Below, in pieces: positions 27,419 through 37,881 of a DNA stretch of 64,000 nucleotides. Source of the stretch: Bradyrhizobium diazoefficiens (GTDB lineage Bacteria > Pseudomonadota > Alphaproteobacteria > Rhizobiales > Xanthobacteraceae); NCBI RefSeq assembly GCF_016616425.1, contig NZ_CP067101.1:5704001-5768000 (forward strand), given 5' to 3'. Under the pieces are notes generated by a model. That model was not told the DNA's origin, searched no databases, and was given only the letters and a program-made list of their open reading frames with translations. The translations under genes and the position numbers were made by a program. How positions within the stretch are numbered: the first letter of the stretch is position 1; each line of letters starts with the position of its first letter.

Positions 27419-28366
27419 TCAGAACGGCGAATCCGCGAAGTAAAAATCTTTTGCGTTAGCTTTGGTGATTAGTGTCGCATCGAGGATGTAGCTGCCGCGA
27501 ACCGGGGCCTGATTGTAAAAGTTGGCGGCCGTCAATTCCATGGCGGTTGCGACCATTGCCGGCGGGTAAAGCACGTCAACCGGGACCAGCTTGTCGCCGT
27601 CCATGACCTTCTTGACCATTTCCTTCGAGCCGGCGCCGGCGATGACATAACGAATGTCGCTCCGCTTTGCCTGATCGATGGCCTGAAGCACCCCCACGGC
27701 CATGTCATCATCCTGACACCACACCACGTCGATCTTAGGGAACTTGGTCAGATAGTCCTGCATGACCTTGAAGGCATCGTCGCGATTCCAGTTGCCGAAC
27801 TGCTTTGCGAGAACCTTTACATTGGAGCCGGAGATAGCCTTGTCGAACCCGTCCTGGCGCTGCTGGTCGATCGGGATCGGCAGACCGCGGATAACGGCGA
27901 CCTGAGCATTCGGCGTGTTTTTCTTGATGTATTCACCTGCGGTGGCGCCGAGAGCCGGGTTGTTACCGGCGACATAAAGATCGCGAACCGAATTGTCGTT
28001 GTTGCTGGGTGCCCGGTCCACAAGCGCCACAAATATGTTCTTGTTCTTCACCTCCTTGATGGCATTGACCAGGGGATCCGGATCGGATGGCAGTATGACC
28101 AGGGCGTTGATGCCCCGGGTCACGAGGTCCTGTACAGCGTTTGCCTGCATTGCCGGATCGGGAGACGTCTTCACGATGACGTTCAAGCCCGGATGTTGCG
28201 CCATCAGCAGCTTCGCCATCCGTTCGGCATGAAACACCACGCCGGCAGTCCATCCATGGTCGGCGGCGGGAATCGAAACGCCGATAGTCACTTTCTTGTC
28301 TTCGGCGTGAGCTGCGCCCATCAAAGCCGCCATCGCGACGGCCAAGCCCAGTATTCGCTTACGCAT
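27419..28366 (-). CDS. Sugar ABC transporter substrate-binding protein (RbsB-like)
   Basis: 315 aa periplasmic binding protein of the LacI/RbsB fold. Signal peptide M-R-K-R-I-L-G-L-A-V-A-M-A-A-L-M-G-A-A-H-A. The mature chain begins with a beta strand V-T-I-G-V-S-I-P-A-A-D-H-G-W, as in ribose- and xylose-type proteins, and has W-C-Q-D-D-D-M-A-V-G in the second lobe. Start chosen at the signal-peptide ATG; the frame upstream is open but non-homologous. Last gene of the operon; the exact sugar is unknown. Confidence 0.9.
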   Translation of the reverse strand: MRKRILGLAVAMAALMGAAHAEDKKVTIGVSIPAADHGWTAGVVFHAERMAKLLMAQHPGLNVIVKTSPDPAMQANAVQDLVTRGINALVILPSDPDPLVNAIKEVKNKNIFVALVDRAPSNNDNSVRDLYVAGNNPALGATAGEYIKKNTPNAQVAVIRGLPIPIDQQRQDGFDKAISGSNVKVLAKQFGNWNRDDAFKVMQDYLTKFPKIDVVWCQDDDMAVGVLQAIDQAKRSDIRYVIAGAGSKEMVKKVMDGDKLVPVDVLYPPAMVATAMELTAANFYNQAPVRGSYILDATLITKANAKDFYFADSPF

Positions 28367-28425
28367 GTCTTCCTCCCAAGAGCGGGTCTTGTGACGAACG
28401 ACCGGCGACCCGATAACCCGGCCGT

Positions 28426-29430
28426 TTACGATTTCCTTACCAGGGAACGTTGGACCAGCATCGCAACGATGATGATGGCGCCCTGGATTGCGCCGATCAG
28501 ATACTCGCTGACGAAATTCGAAAGCAGCATGATGTTGCCGACGATCTCGAGTATCAACGCCCCGCAGATTGTGCCCCAGATGCGGCCGAGGCCGCCGCGC
28601 AGTGCGGTGCCGCCGACCACGACCGCGGTAATGGCCTGCAACTCCCACATCAGTCCTGTCGTTGCGGACGTGGATCCCAGCCGCGGCACGTAAAGCAGAC
28701 ATGCCACGGCCACGCACAGTCCCTGGATGACATAGGTCATCGTGCGCACGCGTTCGACGGAGATGCCGGAATAGCGCGCCACATCCTCATTGGATCCCAC
28801 GGCCAGAACATGACGGCCATAGCGCGTTCTGTGCAGCACGAAGGCGCCGACGGCGGCTGTGACGATGATGATGATGATGGGCACCGGAACTCCCAGAACC
28901 GAGCCGAAATAGGCCGGCCGATACAGGGATTGGATGTTCGGAGACCGTAGCGTGATGGCGCCGCCCTGCGACAGCCATGTCGTAAGACCGCGATAGATCC
29001 CCATGGTGCCGAGCGTGGCGATGAACGGCTCGATGCTGCCGGCCGTGGTGATCAGACCGTTGGCAAGGCCGCAAGCAGCGCCAATGACCATGGCAAGCGC
29101 CATCGCGACGACGAGCATGGTCGCGGGATCAGCAATCACGCCGCTGTTCATGAACATGATCGTCAAGCTGGCGACGAACGCGACCATGGAGCCGACGGAC
29201 AGATCCAGGCCGCCGGCCGATATCACGAAGGTCGCACCGACGGCGATGACGGCGATGAAGGCGCTGCGGGTGATGACGTTCAGCAGGTTGTCGATGCTGA
29301 TGAAGTTCGGGTTTGCGATCGCCCCGAGTACCAGAAGAAGGGCCAGTGCCAGGAAGGGGGCGACGGCGCGCAGGTCAATGTCTTTCCAGGACTTCTGTAT
29401 TTTTCGAGTATCTGCTGCGAAGTCGGTCAT
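28426..29430 (-). CDS. Sugar ABC transporter permease (RbsC-like)
   Basis: 334 aa, about nine to ten membrane segments. The conserved G-A-T-F-V-I-S-A-G-G-L-D-L-S-V-G-S word and the G-G-T-A-L-R-G-G-L-G-R-I-W-G-T EAA-like loop place it in the RbsC/XylH group. The ATG at 29430 follows the ATPase gene by 5 bp; codons further upstream belong to the ATPase region. It forms the channel for the sugar brought by the binding protein at 27419. Confidence 0.9.
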   Translation of the reverse strand: MTDFAADTRKIQKSWKDIDLRAVAPFLALALLLVLGAIANPNFISIDNLLNVITRSAFIAVIAVGATFVISAGGLDLSVGSMVAFVASLTIMFMNSGVIADPATMLVVAMALAMVIGAACGLANGLITTAGSIEPFIATLGTMGIYRGLTTWLSQGGAITLRSPNIQSLYRPAYFGSVLGVPVPIIIIIVTAAVGAFVLHRTRYGRHVLAVGSNEDVARYSGISVERVRTMTYVIQGLCVAVACLLYVPRLGSTSATTGLMWELQAITAVVVGGTALRGGLGRIWGTICGALILEIVGNIMLLSNFVSEYLIGAIQGAIIIVAMLVQRSLVRKS

Positions 29431-29435
29431 TTCTA

Positions 29436-30971
29436 TTATGCAGCCTCCCCGGCTTTGGCGCCAGTCGCCAGCACGACGATCTCGTTCTCGTTCATGTGCT
29501 CGCCTGTTACTGCGCCGACGATCTGCCCGGAGCGCATGACAATGATGCGGTCGCAAATGCCGATCAGTTCCTGCATTTCGGACGAGACGACGATGATCGA
29601 GCGCCCTTGCTCGGCGAGTAGCGCGATGAACTTGTAGATCTGTTCCTTCGTGCCGATGTCGATGCCACGTGTCGGCTCGTCGATGATAATGATGGAAGGG
29701 TCGGTCATCATCATCTTGGCCAGCAGCAGCTTCTGCTGGTTGCCGCCCGAAAGCTGATCAACGAGCATGTCCTTGCGGCTGGCGCGGATGTCGAACTCGC
29801 CGATCGCCTTGTCGAGCGCGACGCGCTCCTTCGCCCGGTCGATCTGAAGCCCGCGCCGAAATTTGTCCAGTGAGGCGAGCGTCAGGTTGACGCACAGATC
29901 CTCGGCCAGCAGCAGGCCCTTGCCCTTTCGATCCTCGCTGAGATAGGCGATGCCGGCCTTCAGGCTGGCGTCGACATGCGGAAACTGCACCGGCTTGCCA
30001 TCGATACGGATGAAGCCGCGGCCGGGCCGCAGGCCGACGAGGCCTTCCATCAACTCCGTCCGCCCGGCGCCGACCAAGCCGGCGAAGCCGAGGATCTCGC
30101 CCTTCCCCAGCCGGAACGACGCATGTTGCGCGAAGCCGGAGACGGAAAAATCCTCGATCTCCAGCACTGTTTCCCGGGCGGTCGTGGCGTGACGATCAGG
30201 ATAGAGCTTGGCTACATCGCGACCAACCATCAGACGCGCCATGTCGACCGGCTGCAATTCGCTCGTCGAATGGCTGGCGACGACGCGGCCGTCGCGCAGC
30301 ACGGTGACCTTGTCGGCGATTTGCTTGACCTCGGGCAGACGGTGCGAAATATAGAGGACGCTCACGCCCTTGGCGCGGATATCGGCGATGACCTTGAGCA
30401 ATGCCCTGGTTTCGATTGGCGTGAGCGAAGCGGTCGGTTCGTCGAAGATCACCACGCGGTGCGGAACCAAAAGCACCCGTGCTATCTGCACGAGCTGTCG
30501 TTGCGCTATCGAAAGACGTCGCACCACGATGTCGGGATCGACGTCGGCCCCGAGATTGCGGATTGCCTGGCGCGCGCCCTCGTTCATGGCGCGGTCGTCT
30601 ACGACGATTCCCTTGGGCAACTCCCGGCCGAGATATACGTTCTGCGCGACCGTAAGATCGGGCGCAAGGAGGATCTCCTGGTGAACAAGGACGATGCCGC
30701 GACGCTCCGCGTCGACGGGCCCAGTCAGTGTCGCGGTTTCGCCGTCGATCCGCAATTCGCCGCGCGTCGGCTGCAAATGGCCGGCAAGCAGCTTCATGAG
30801 AGTCGACTTGCCGGCACCGTTCTCTCCGATAATGGCGTGAACCTCCCCAGGGTACGCCGCCAGGCTGACGTCCTTCAGGACCTCCACCGGACCGAAGGAC
30901 TTCGACAGCCCCACCGCCTCCAGCATCGAGGCTCCGGTGGCACCGGACAGATCGGCGGCGAGCGCCTTCAT
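29436..30971 (-). CDS. Sugar ABC transporter ATP-binding protein (RbsA-like, two ATPase domains)
   Basis: 511 aa with two ABC domains: Walker A G-E-N-G-A-G-K-S-T near residue 55 and a degenerate second site (G-F-A-G-L-V-G-A-G-R-T-E), with the second signature L-S-G-G-N-Q-Q-K. This tandem arrangement is standard for RbsA/XylG. Two ATGs are possible; 30971 gives an ATGA overlap with the dehydrogenase stop and has AAGG upstream, whereas 30986 has no ribosome-binding site. Confidence 0.9.
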   Translation of the reverse strand: MKALAADLSGATGASMLEAVGLSKSFGPVEVLKDVSLAAYPGEVHAIIGENGAGKSTLMKLLAGHLQPTRGELRIDGETATLTGPVDAERRGIVLVHQEILLAPDLTVAQNVYLGRELPKGIVVDDRAMNEGARQAIRNLGADVDPDIVVRRLSIAQRQLVQIARVLLVPHRVVIFDEPTASLTPIETRALLKVIADIRAKGVSVLYISHRLPEVKQIADKVTVLRDGRVVASHSTSELQPVDMARLMVGRDVAKLYPDRHATTARETVLEIEDFSVSGFAQHASFRLGKGEILGFAGLVGAGRTELMEGLVGLRPGRGFIRIDGKPVQFPHVDASLKAGIAYLSEDRKGKGLLLAEDLCVNLTLASLDKFRRGLQIDRAKERVALDKAIGEFDIRASRKDMLVDQLSGGNQQKLLLAKMMMTDPSIIIIDEPTRGIDIGTKEQIYKFIALLAEQGRSIIVVSSEMQELIGICDRIIVMRSGQIVGAVTGEHMNENEIVVLATGAKAGEAA

Positions 30972-32143
30972 TCGACCTTGATCCATACGTTGCCGGCTTT
31001 TGAAGACGCTACGGCTGCCTCGATGAGGCGCATGCCGGCCAAACCATCATGTACGGTTGGGTAGATCGTTCCGGCATCGGGCGGGGTGCCGGTCCGCGCA
31101 GCGCGGATTGCCCGCGCAGCTTCGGCATAGATCGTGGCGAAGCCCTCGAGATATCCCTCGGGGTGCCCCCCCGGCACGCGGGAGACGCGGCCAGCTTCAG
31201 GCTGCGCTCCGGCGCCGGCGCGGGTGAGCAATTGCTTCGGCTGGCCGAAACGGGTGAACCACAGATAGTTCGGGTCTTCCTGGCTCCATTCCAACCCGCC
31301 TTTGGTACCGCAGACGCGCAGCTTGAGGGCGTTTTCGTTGCCGACCGCTACCTGGCTTGCCCACAGCAGACCACGCGCGCCGCCCTGGTAACGCAACATG
31401 ATTTGGACGTCGTCATCGAGCAGGCGGCCAGGCACGAAGGTGGTGAGCTGCGCTAGGAGCGCATCTGTCTTAAGTTCGGTGACGAAAGCAGCGAGATTGT
31501 AGGCGTGTGTTCCGATATCGCCGATGCAGCCGCCGGCTCCGGATCGCTTTGGATCGGTGCGCCACTCGGCCTGCTTGCTTCCGGAAAGCTCAGTGCGCTC
31601 GGTGAGCCAGTCTTGTGGATATTCGACCTGCACGACGCGGACGTCACCCAACTCGCCATTGGCGATCATGGCGCGCGCCTGCCGGATCATCGGATAGCCC
31701 GTGTAGTTGTGGGTGAGGACGAACAGCTTGCCGCTGCTTTCCACGAGATCGACCAGCCGCTCGGCTTCCGCCACCGTGGTCGTCATCGGCTTATCGCAGA
31801 TCACATGGATTCCGGCCTCGAGGAAAGCGCGGGCAGCGGGCGCGTGCACATGGTTCGGCGTCACAATCGACACCGCCTCGATCCCGTCGGGGCGCGCGGC
31901 CTCGGCCCTCGCCATCTCCTCGAATGATCCGTAGGATCTTTCGGCCGCGAGTCCGAGTTCCACGGCCGACGCCTTCGCCCGGACAGGTTCTGAGGACAGC
32001 GCCCCCGCGACCAGTTCGAACTGCCCGTCGATCCGCGCCGCTATGCGATGAACGGCCCCGATAAATGCGCCTTGACCGCCGCCCACCATGCCAAGTCTGA
32101 TTCGGCCGCCTGTGGTGTCGTACCCGCTTGCTTCAATCACCAT
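30968..32143 (-). CDS. Gfo/Idh/MocA family dehydrogenase
   Basis: 391 aa NAD(P)-dependent sugar or polyol dehydrogenase. Rossmann motif G-M-V-G-G-G-Q-G-A-F at the N-terminus, the catalytic C-D-K-P word (EKP-equivalent, with D) and D-I-G-T-H-A-Y-N-L in the C-terminal domain, which carries the catalytic His/Asp region. Family members oxidise inositol, glucose derivatives or keto-sugars. It lies 9 bp after the isomerase gene and overlaps the ATPase gene, so uptake and oxidation are coupled. Confidence 0.9.
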   Translation of the reverse strand: MVIEASGYDTTGGRIRLGMVGGGQGAFIGAVHRIAARIDGQFELVAGALSSEPVRAKASAVELGLAAERSYGSFEEMARAEAARPDGIEAVSIVTPNHVHAPAARAFLEAGIHVICDKPMTTTVAEAERLVDLVESSGKLFVLTHNYTGYPMIRQARAMIANGELGDVRVVQVEYPQDWLTERTELSGSKQAEWRTDPKRSGAGGCIGDIGTHAYNLAAFVTELKTDALLAQLTTFVPGRLLDDDVQIMLRYQGGARGLLWASQVAVGNENALKLRVCGTKGGLEWSQEDPNYLWFTRFGQPKQLLTRAGAGAQPEAGRVSRVPGGHPEGYLEGFATIYAEAARAIRAARTGTPPDAGTIYPTVHDGLAGMRLIEAAVASSKAGNVWIKVE

Positions 32144-32152
32144 GCGAACCTC

Positions 32153-33208
32153 CTAAGCCAGGCCGAGCATCTTGCGATTCGCCAGGTCGTCGGTGCCCGC
32201 CCCGGCAAAATCGTCGAAAGCGCGCTCGGTTACGCGGATGATGTGGTGTTTGATGAACTCCGCGCCTTCGCGCGCGCCGTCCTCGGGGTGCTTGAGCGCG
32301 CATTCCCACTCCAGCACCGCCCAGCTGCCGAAATCGTAGGCTGTCAGCTTGGAGAAGATGCCGCCGAAATCGACCTGTCCGTCGCCCAGCGAGCGGAACC
32401 GCCCTGCCCGATTCACCCAACTCTGGAAACCGCCATAAACGCCCTGTCGGCCCGTCGGATTGAATTCTGCATCCTTCACGTGGAAGGCCTTTATGCGCTC
32501 ATGATAGATGTCGACGTAATCGAGATAGTCGAGCTGCTGCAGCAGAAGGTGCGACGGATCGTAGAGCAGATTCGCCCGCGCGTGATTCTTCACCCGTTCG
32601 AGGAACATCTCATAGCTGACGCCGTCATGCAGATCTTCGCCGGGATGAATCTCGTAGCAGACGTCGACGCCGTTCTCGTCGGCATAGTCGAGCAGCGGCG
32701 TCCAGCGTCTCGCCAGCTCATCGAACGCTGCTTCCACGAGTCCGGCCGGGCGCTGCGGCCACGGATAGATATAGGGCCAGGCCAGCGCACCGGAGAAGGT
32801 GGCATGCGCCTGCAAACCGAGATGCTTAGATGCTCTAAGCGCGCGCTTCACCTGGTCAATCGCCCATTCGGCACGCGCCGACGGGTTACCGCGCACTTCC
32901 GGCGCCGCAAAGCCGTCGAAGGCAGCATCATAGGCGGGGTGTACCGCGACGAGCTGGCCCTGGAGATGAGTGGAGAGCTCGGTGACCTCCAGGCCGTGCC
33001 GTGCGGCGACCCCGCTGATTTCATCGCAATAGGTCTTTGAATCGGATGCCTTCTTCAGATCGAACAGACGCGCGTCCCAGGTCGGAATCTGAACACCCTT
33101 GTAGCCGAGCGACGATGCCCACGCGCAGATCGCGTCAAACGAATTGAACGGAGTCGCATCCCCGGCGAACTGCGCCAGGAAAATGGCTGGACCCTTTATC
33201 GACTTCAT
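32153..33208 (-). CDS. Sugar phosphate isomerase/epimerase (xylose-isomerase-like TIM barrel)
   Basis: 351 aa AP_endonuc_2 fold protein. Metal ligands are suggested by C-Y-E-I-H-P-G-E-D, L-Y-D-P-S-H-L, H-V-K-D-A-E and L-E-W-E. The start at 33208 has a strong GGGAGGA site; the longer frame to 33397 overlaps the lacI-side gap without homology. Such proteins epimerise or isomerise the keto-sugar made by Gfo/Idh/MocA partners. The exact sugar is unknown. Confidence 0.88.
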   Translation of the reverse strand: MKSIKGPAIFLAQFAGDATPFNSFDAICAWASSLGYKGVQIPTWDARLFDLKKASDSKTYCDEISGVAARHGLEVTELSTHLQGQLVAVHPAYDAAFDGFAAPEVRGNPSARAEWAIDQVKRALRASKHLGLQAHATFSGALAWPYIYPWPQRPAGLVEAAFDELARRWTPLLDYADENGVDVCYEIHPGEDLHDGVSYEMFLERVKNHARANLLYDPSHLLLQQLDYLDYVDIYHERIKAFHVKDAEFNPTGRQGVYGGFQSWVNRAGRFRSLGDGQVDFGGIFSKLTAYDFGSWAVLEWECALKHPEDGAREGAEFIKHHIIRVTERAFDDFAGAGTDDLANRKMLGLA

Positions 33209-33257
33209 GAGCTTTCCTCCCGAACGTCCGTTAGGGTTTACATGGGTAGAACCGAAA

Positions 33258-34307
33258 TTACGGCAGGTTGTCCCGCAGAAAAATATCGATACGGATGCGC
33301 TCCTGGTCGGGGCTGATGGGTTCACCCGAACAATGCGCGAGCAGAATTCGCGCCGCAGACCGGGCCTCGTGGCCGGGATCCTGGTTGATGATGGCATCGA
33401 GCGTGCCGCGAACCAGGAAGCGCCGCGTGTGCTGGGTCAGCTCATGAGCGATCCAGACCACCTCTCGCGCGCGGCCCTGATCCTCAAGCGCATTGGCAAT
33501 GCCACGGTTTCCGGCGCCGCAGCAATATATTCCGCGGAGATCGGCATGGCGCGCGAGCAACGCGGCAGTGAGCTGTTGCGTGCGCTCGCTGTCGTCGCGG
33601 CCTTCAATGACCGGCAGTCCGATCAGGTTCGGATACTCGCTGGACAGGATCTGGTGAAAGCCGAACTGCCGCTCGGTATGATCGCGCAGCGACAACGATC
33701 CCGCGATTACGGCAACCGTCCCCTCGCGGCCGGCGAGGAAACGTCCCATCAGCGTCGCCGCAGTTCGCCCCGCGGCCGGGTTGTCGATACCGACATAGTG
33801 CAGGCGGCGCGAGCTCGGCGCGTCCGACACAAGGGTCACCACGGCGACCCCGCGCGCGGCGAGTTCATCGATCGCGTCGCGCACCTTGGGATGGTCGAGC
33901 GCGACGACGGCGACACCCTGATAGGCCAGCGGCAGATTTTCCAGCGCGTCGGCGAGGACATCCGGATCGAACACGTCGACATGGACGATATCGATGAAGC
34001 CGCGCTGGCCGGCGAGCCAGCCTGCGGTGCGCTGGACCTGTTCGGTCAGGTTGGTCATGAAACTGTTACTGCCGGTCGGCAGCACGAAGGCGAAGCGGTA
34101 CGTCTGCCCGCGGGCGAGCCGCGCGGCCGCGACGTCGGCGCGATAGCCGAGTTTTGCCACCGCGGCCTCGACACGCGCGACGGTCTTGGCGCGCACGCCC
34201 TCGCGCCGATTGACGACGCGGTCGGCGGTCGCGAGGGAAACGCCCGCCGCGCGCGCGACATCCTCAAGCGTAGCGCGAACTGGCGGCTGGGTCGCACCAA
34301 CCCTCAT
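33258..34307 (-). CDS. LacI family transcriptional regulator
   Basis: 349 aa. N-terminal helix-turn-helix A-T-L-E-D-V-A-R-A-A-G-V-S-L-A-T-A-D-R-V-V-N with the hinge R-A-D-V-A-A-A-R-L-A-R-G, followed by a periplasmic-binding-protein-like effector domain. The start at 34307 overlaps the stop of the ThuA remnant (ATGA), which shows the ancestral coupling; an ATG at 34322 lies inside the remnant. First intact gene of the sugar operon, so it may autoregulate and respond to the imported sugar. Confidence 0.92.
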   Translation of the reverse strand: MRVGATQPPVRATLEDVARAAGVSLATADRVVNRREGVRAKTVARVEAAVAKLGYRADVAAARLARGQTYRFAFVLPTGSNSFMTNLTEQVQRTAGWLAGQRGFIDIVHVDVFDPDVLADALENLPLAYQGVAVVALDHPKVRDAIDELAARGVAVVTLVSDAPSSRRLHYVGIDNPAAGRTAATLMGRFLAGREGTVAVIAGSLSLRDHTERQFGFHQILSSEYPNLIGLPVIEGRDDSERTQQLTAALLARHADLRGIYCCGAGNRGIANALEDQGRAREVVWIAHELTQHTRRFLVRGTLDAIINQDPGHEARSAARILLAHCSGEPISPDQERIRIDIFLRDNLP

Positions 34308-34512
34308 GTACGCGCCGCCCACAATATGCCGCGGGTCATCAGAGCCTGGATCTCCGGTGCGTCGAACTCGTAGGCACGGTGGCCGAGCGAGGAATAGAAC
34401 ACCTGCCGGCGCCGCAGCGCTTTTTCCAAACCACGGGCATCACCATGCCATCGATCCAAGGAGCGTCGGCGACGTTGACCAAAAGCAGGCATACGGCAGC
34501 GGCGTGTCCCAT
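34304..34512 (-). pseudogene. Frameshifted C-terminal remnant of a ThuA-like gene
   Basis: Reading the - strand, DAPWIDGMVMPVVWKK is in one frame and VFYSSLGHRAYEFD through R-G-I-L-W-A-A-R is in another; together they are the ThuA (trehalose utilisation, type-1 glutamine amidotransferase-like) C-terminus, joined across a one-base shift near 34400. The N-terminal two thirds of ThuA are missing. The remnant opens with ATG at 34512 behind GGGAGGAAGG, possibly borrowed from another gene. Its stop overlaps lacI. Confidence 0.7.
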
Positions 34513-34769
34513 CACCTTCCTCCCAAGCGGCCTTTATTCTTTTGGCTGCAATCCTGCCTCCGATTTTTGAGGTACGCAACTAAAATTCTGCCCTATGCAC
34601 CTCACGCGCGAACCAAACAAGGTCAGAGCAAGGTTGGGGCGTCGCATTGCCCGCAACGCAATCGACGGCTACCCACGTCCGCAGTTTATTCCGCCTTGCT
34701 GGCAAGGCCGCTCCGTCACGGTGGGCGCAGCGCACATTGGCTGCGAGACGAAGGATTGGTGGCGCGGCG

Positions 34770-34894
34770 ATGCTGATGGCCTCTATCCCCACGGTCTGGG
34801 TCGGGCTCTATCTGATCCTCATCTTTGCCGCCCGGCTCGGCTGGTTTCCAAGCTCCGGTTATCCTTCGATATCCGAAGGCGGCCTCGTCAATAC
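34770..34894 (+). pseudogene. Fragment of a DppB-like peptide permease
   Basis: A single open stretch reads M-A-S-I-P-T-V-W-V-G then IFAARLGWFPSSGYPS, which is the conserved membrane segment and loop of DppB/OppB permeases (S-I-P-x-F-W-L-G ... R-L-G-W-x-P-x-S-G-Y). Neither flank continues the homology, so about 40 codons of a roughly 310-codon gene remain. The intact dppB in the window (41965) is only moderately similar, so this is a relic of a different system. Confidence 0.65.
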
Positions 34895-34944
34895 AGCACG
34901 GACAACGCGGAGCGAAAAAAAGAACGTGTCGTATCGCATGGGAC

Positions 34945-35763
34945 TCAATACGAGCTCGCACGGTGCCCCGGCCTGCGCAAGGCAGCGTCGAACGGGTTGA
35001 TCTTCGACGCCAGCGCCTCGGCCTCACGCCGGAGCACCTGAACCACGGTCGGCAAACGCTGGGCGTTAAGCCGTTCGACTGTGGTGCCGATGCTGATTGC
35101 GGCGAGCGGCCGCCGCTCGCGATCAAGTATCGCAACGGCGACACCAGCCATGCCCGGCAGGAGTCCCGTCTCGCGCGCGGCGTAGCCGCTTTCCCACACC
35201 TGCTCAATTCCTTTGCGGAAGAACACTTCGTCGAACGGACCGAAATTGAGCAGACGCGGCAGGTTAAAGCGGATCACCTCGTCGCGTTCAGCTTCCGGCA
35301 AGTGAGCGAGGATTGCCATGCTGCCTTGCCCGACACCGAGGATCACCTTGCCCCCAACATCGCCCGTGAACGAACGGATCGGCACCGGTCCCTCACAGCG
35401 GTCGAGACAGACTGCATCATAGCCGCTACGTACCAGTAGGAAGACCGTGTCGCCTAACGCCGCCGACAGCCGCAACAGTGCCGGCCGGCAAACCTCGCGC
35501 AGATTGCCGGGGCTTCCGGCGCGGGCGGCAAGCGAAAAGAACTCGATGCCGAGCCGGTAATGCTTGTTGCGCGCATCCTGCTCCACGAGGCCTTCATCGA
35601 TCAACATGCGGAACAACCGGTGCGCCGACGCCGGCGTCACGCCTGCCGCCTCGGCCGCATTGGTCAGCCGCATCCCCTCACCGCCGCTTGAGGCCAGCGC
35701 CCGCAGCAAGGCCAACGCGCGCGGCAGACTTCCAGAAGGTCCAGCGCCGGAAACTTTATCCAT
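34945..35763 (-). CDS. IclR family transcriptional regulator
   Basis: 272 aa. Winged helix at the N-terminus (S-L-P-R-A-L-A-L-L-R-A-L-A, then A-E-A-A-G-V-T-P-A-S-A-H-R-L-F-R-M-L) and IclR effector domain with F-x-L-V-R-S-G-Y-D-A-V-C-L-D-R and G-V-G-Q-G-S-M-A-I-L. Divergent from the peptide/opine-type operon across a 153-bp gap, so it very likely controls that operon in response to its substrate. Confidence 0.92.
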   Translation of the reverse strand: MDKVSGAGPSGSLPRALALLRALASSGGEGMRLTNAAEAAGVTPASAHRLFRMLIDEGLVEQDARNKHYRLGIEFFSLAARAGSPGNLREVCRPALLRLSAALGDTVFLLVRSGYDAVCLDRCEGPVPIRSFTGDVGGKVILGVGQGSMAILAHLPEAERDEVIRFNLPRLLNFGPFDEVFFRKGIEQVWESGYAARETGLLPGMAGVAVAILDRERRPLAAISIGTTVERLNAQRLPTVVQVLRREAEALASKINPFDAALRRPGHRASSY

Positions 35764-35851
35764 TGGATGGAAATACTCCTGCTCAATCGGGATAACGATT
35801 ACACATACCGGAAAAACAGCGCATGGCGTTTGCGTATAGTGGAATATGTCA

Positions 35852-35880
35852 TTGACACGACGCAGAGCAAAGACCTGAAT
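35852..35880 (+). promoter_or_regulatory. Candidate sigma-70 promoter for the opine-type operon
   Basis: A consensus -35 TTGACA at 35852-35857 is followed after exactly 17 bp by CTGAAT at 35875-35880, a weak -10. It points toward the ABC ATPase gene at 35917 and lies in the IclR-divergent gap. The weak -10 fits a regulated promoter. Confidence 0.4.
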
Positions 35881-35916
35881 AGCGGTTGACGTCCTCGCTC
35901 CAGCAGTGGCCGCCCT

Positions 35917-36904
<988 letters not shown>

Positions 36905-36912
<8 letters not shown>

Positions 36913-37600
36913 AGCATCTGGCCGGGTCGTGATGGTCTCCGGTGCCTCACGCGGCATCGGCCGCGCTCTGGTGGAGCGCCTGATCGATGGCGGCTATCAC
37001 GTTTCAGCCGGGGTGCGCGACTCCCGCGGACTGGTCGGGTCCGACAGGCTGATGCTCCGTCGTTACGATGCAGAGTCACTACCTTCGGCGGAGGCATGGG
37101 TTGCAGCGACGATCGATCGTTTCGGACGGCTCGACGGCCTGATCAACGCGGCCGGAATCAATCCGGAAGCCGACCTCACCGATCCCGACGAGACGGCGCT
37201 CGACGCCATGATGCTGATCAACGTCAAGGCGCCGATGCGGCTCATTCGGCTCGCGCTGCCGCACCTTGCCAAGGGCGGCGAAGGACGCGTGATCAACGTC
37301 GCCTCCATGTCGGGCAAACGCGTCCGCAACCCCAATGCCGGCTATGCGATGAGCAAGTTTGCGCTGATTGCGCTCACCCATGCCGTACGACAGTATGGCT
37401 GGGACCACGGCATCCGCGCGACAGCGATCTGCCCGAGTTTCGTCGCGACCGACATGACCGCGCATGTCACTAAATGGCCGCGCGAGAAAATGAGCGATCC
37501 GCGCGATATCGCCGAACTGATCGCGACGGTCCTGCGACTGCCCAACACCGCGACCATCGCCGAGTTGCTGGTCAATTGCCGGCTGGAGGACATGCTATGA
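36905..37600 (+). CDS. Short-chain dehydrogenase/reductase
   Basis: 231 aa classical SDR. Cofactor motif S-G-A-S-R-G-I-G, N-A-A-G-I-N, catalytic S in V-A-S-M-S and Y-A-M-S-K. The start is a GTG at 36905, 8 bp inside the ATPase gene; the next ATG (36932) would remove the first beta strand. It is embedded between transporter and dehydrogenase genes, so it probably acts on the product of the flavin dehydrogenase. Substrate unknown. Confidence 0.85.
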
Positions 37601-37881
37601 GATTGCAACGCCTGGCAGAGACGAACCGGCCCGCCGTGTCGTTCACGCTCGATGGTCGGCCCGCGGCCGCGCTCGTGGGCGACAGCCTGCTCACCGCCAT
37701 TCTCACGCAGGATAGCTACCTGCGGACAAGCGAATTCGGCGACGGCTCGCGAGCGGGTTTCTGCCTGATGGGGGCGTGCCAGGATTGCTGGGTGAACCTC
37801 GAAGGCGGCGGCCGCGTGCGCGCCTGCACCACTCCGATAGCCGAAGGGATGCGCGTGTCACGCGGGATGGTACAACCATGA
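37597..37881 (+). CDS. [2Fe-2S] small subunit of a flavin dehydrogenase (HcnA/opine-oxidase-like)
   Basis: 94 aa plant-type ferredoxin domain. Cluster ligands are C56, C61, C64 and C77 (CLMGACQDC ... R-A-C). Such short subunits pair with HcnB- and HcnC-like flavoproteins in hydrogen cyanide synthase, octopine/nopaline oxidase and related enzymes. The ATG at 37597 overlaps the upstream stop (ATGA), and its own stop overlaps the next start. Electron carrier between the two flavin subunits. Confidence 0.85.
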   Translation: MRLQRLAETNRPAVSFTLDGRPAAALVGDSLLTAILTQDSYLRTSEFGDGSRAGFCLMGACQDCWVNLEGGGRVRACTTPIAEGMRVSRGMVQP

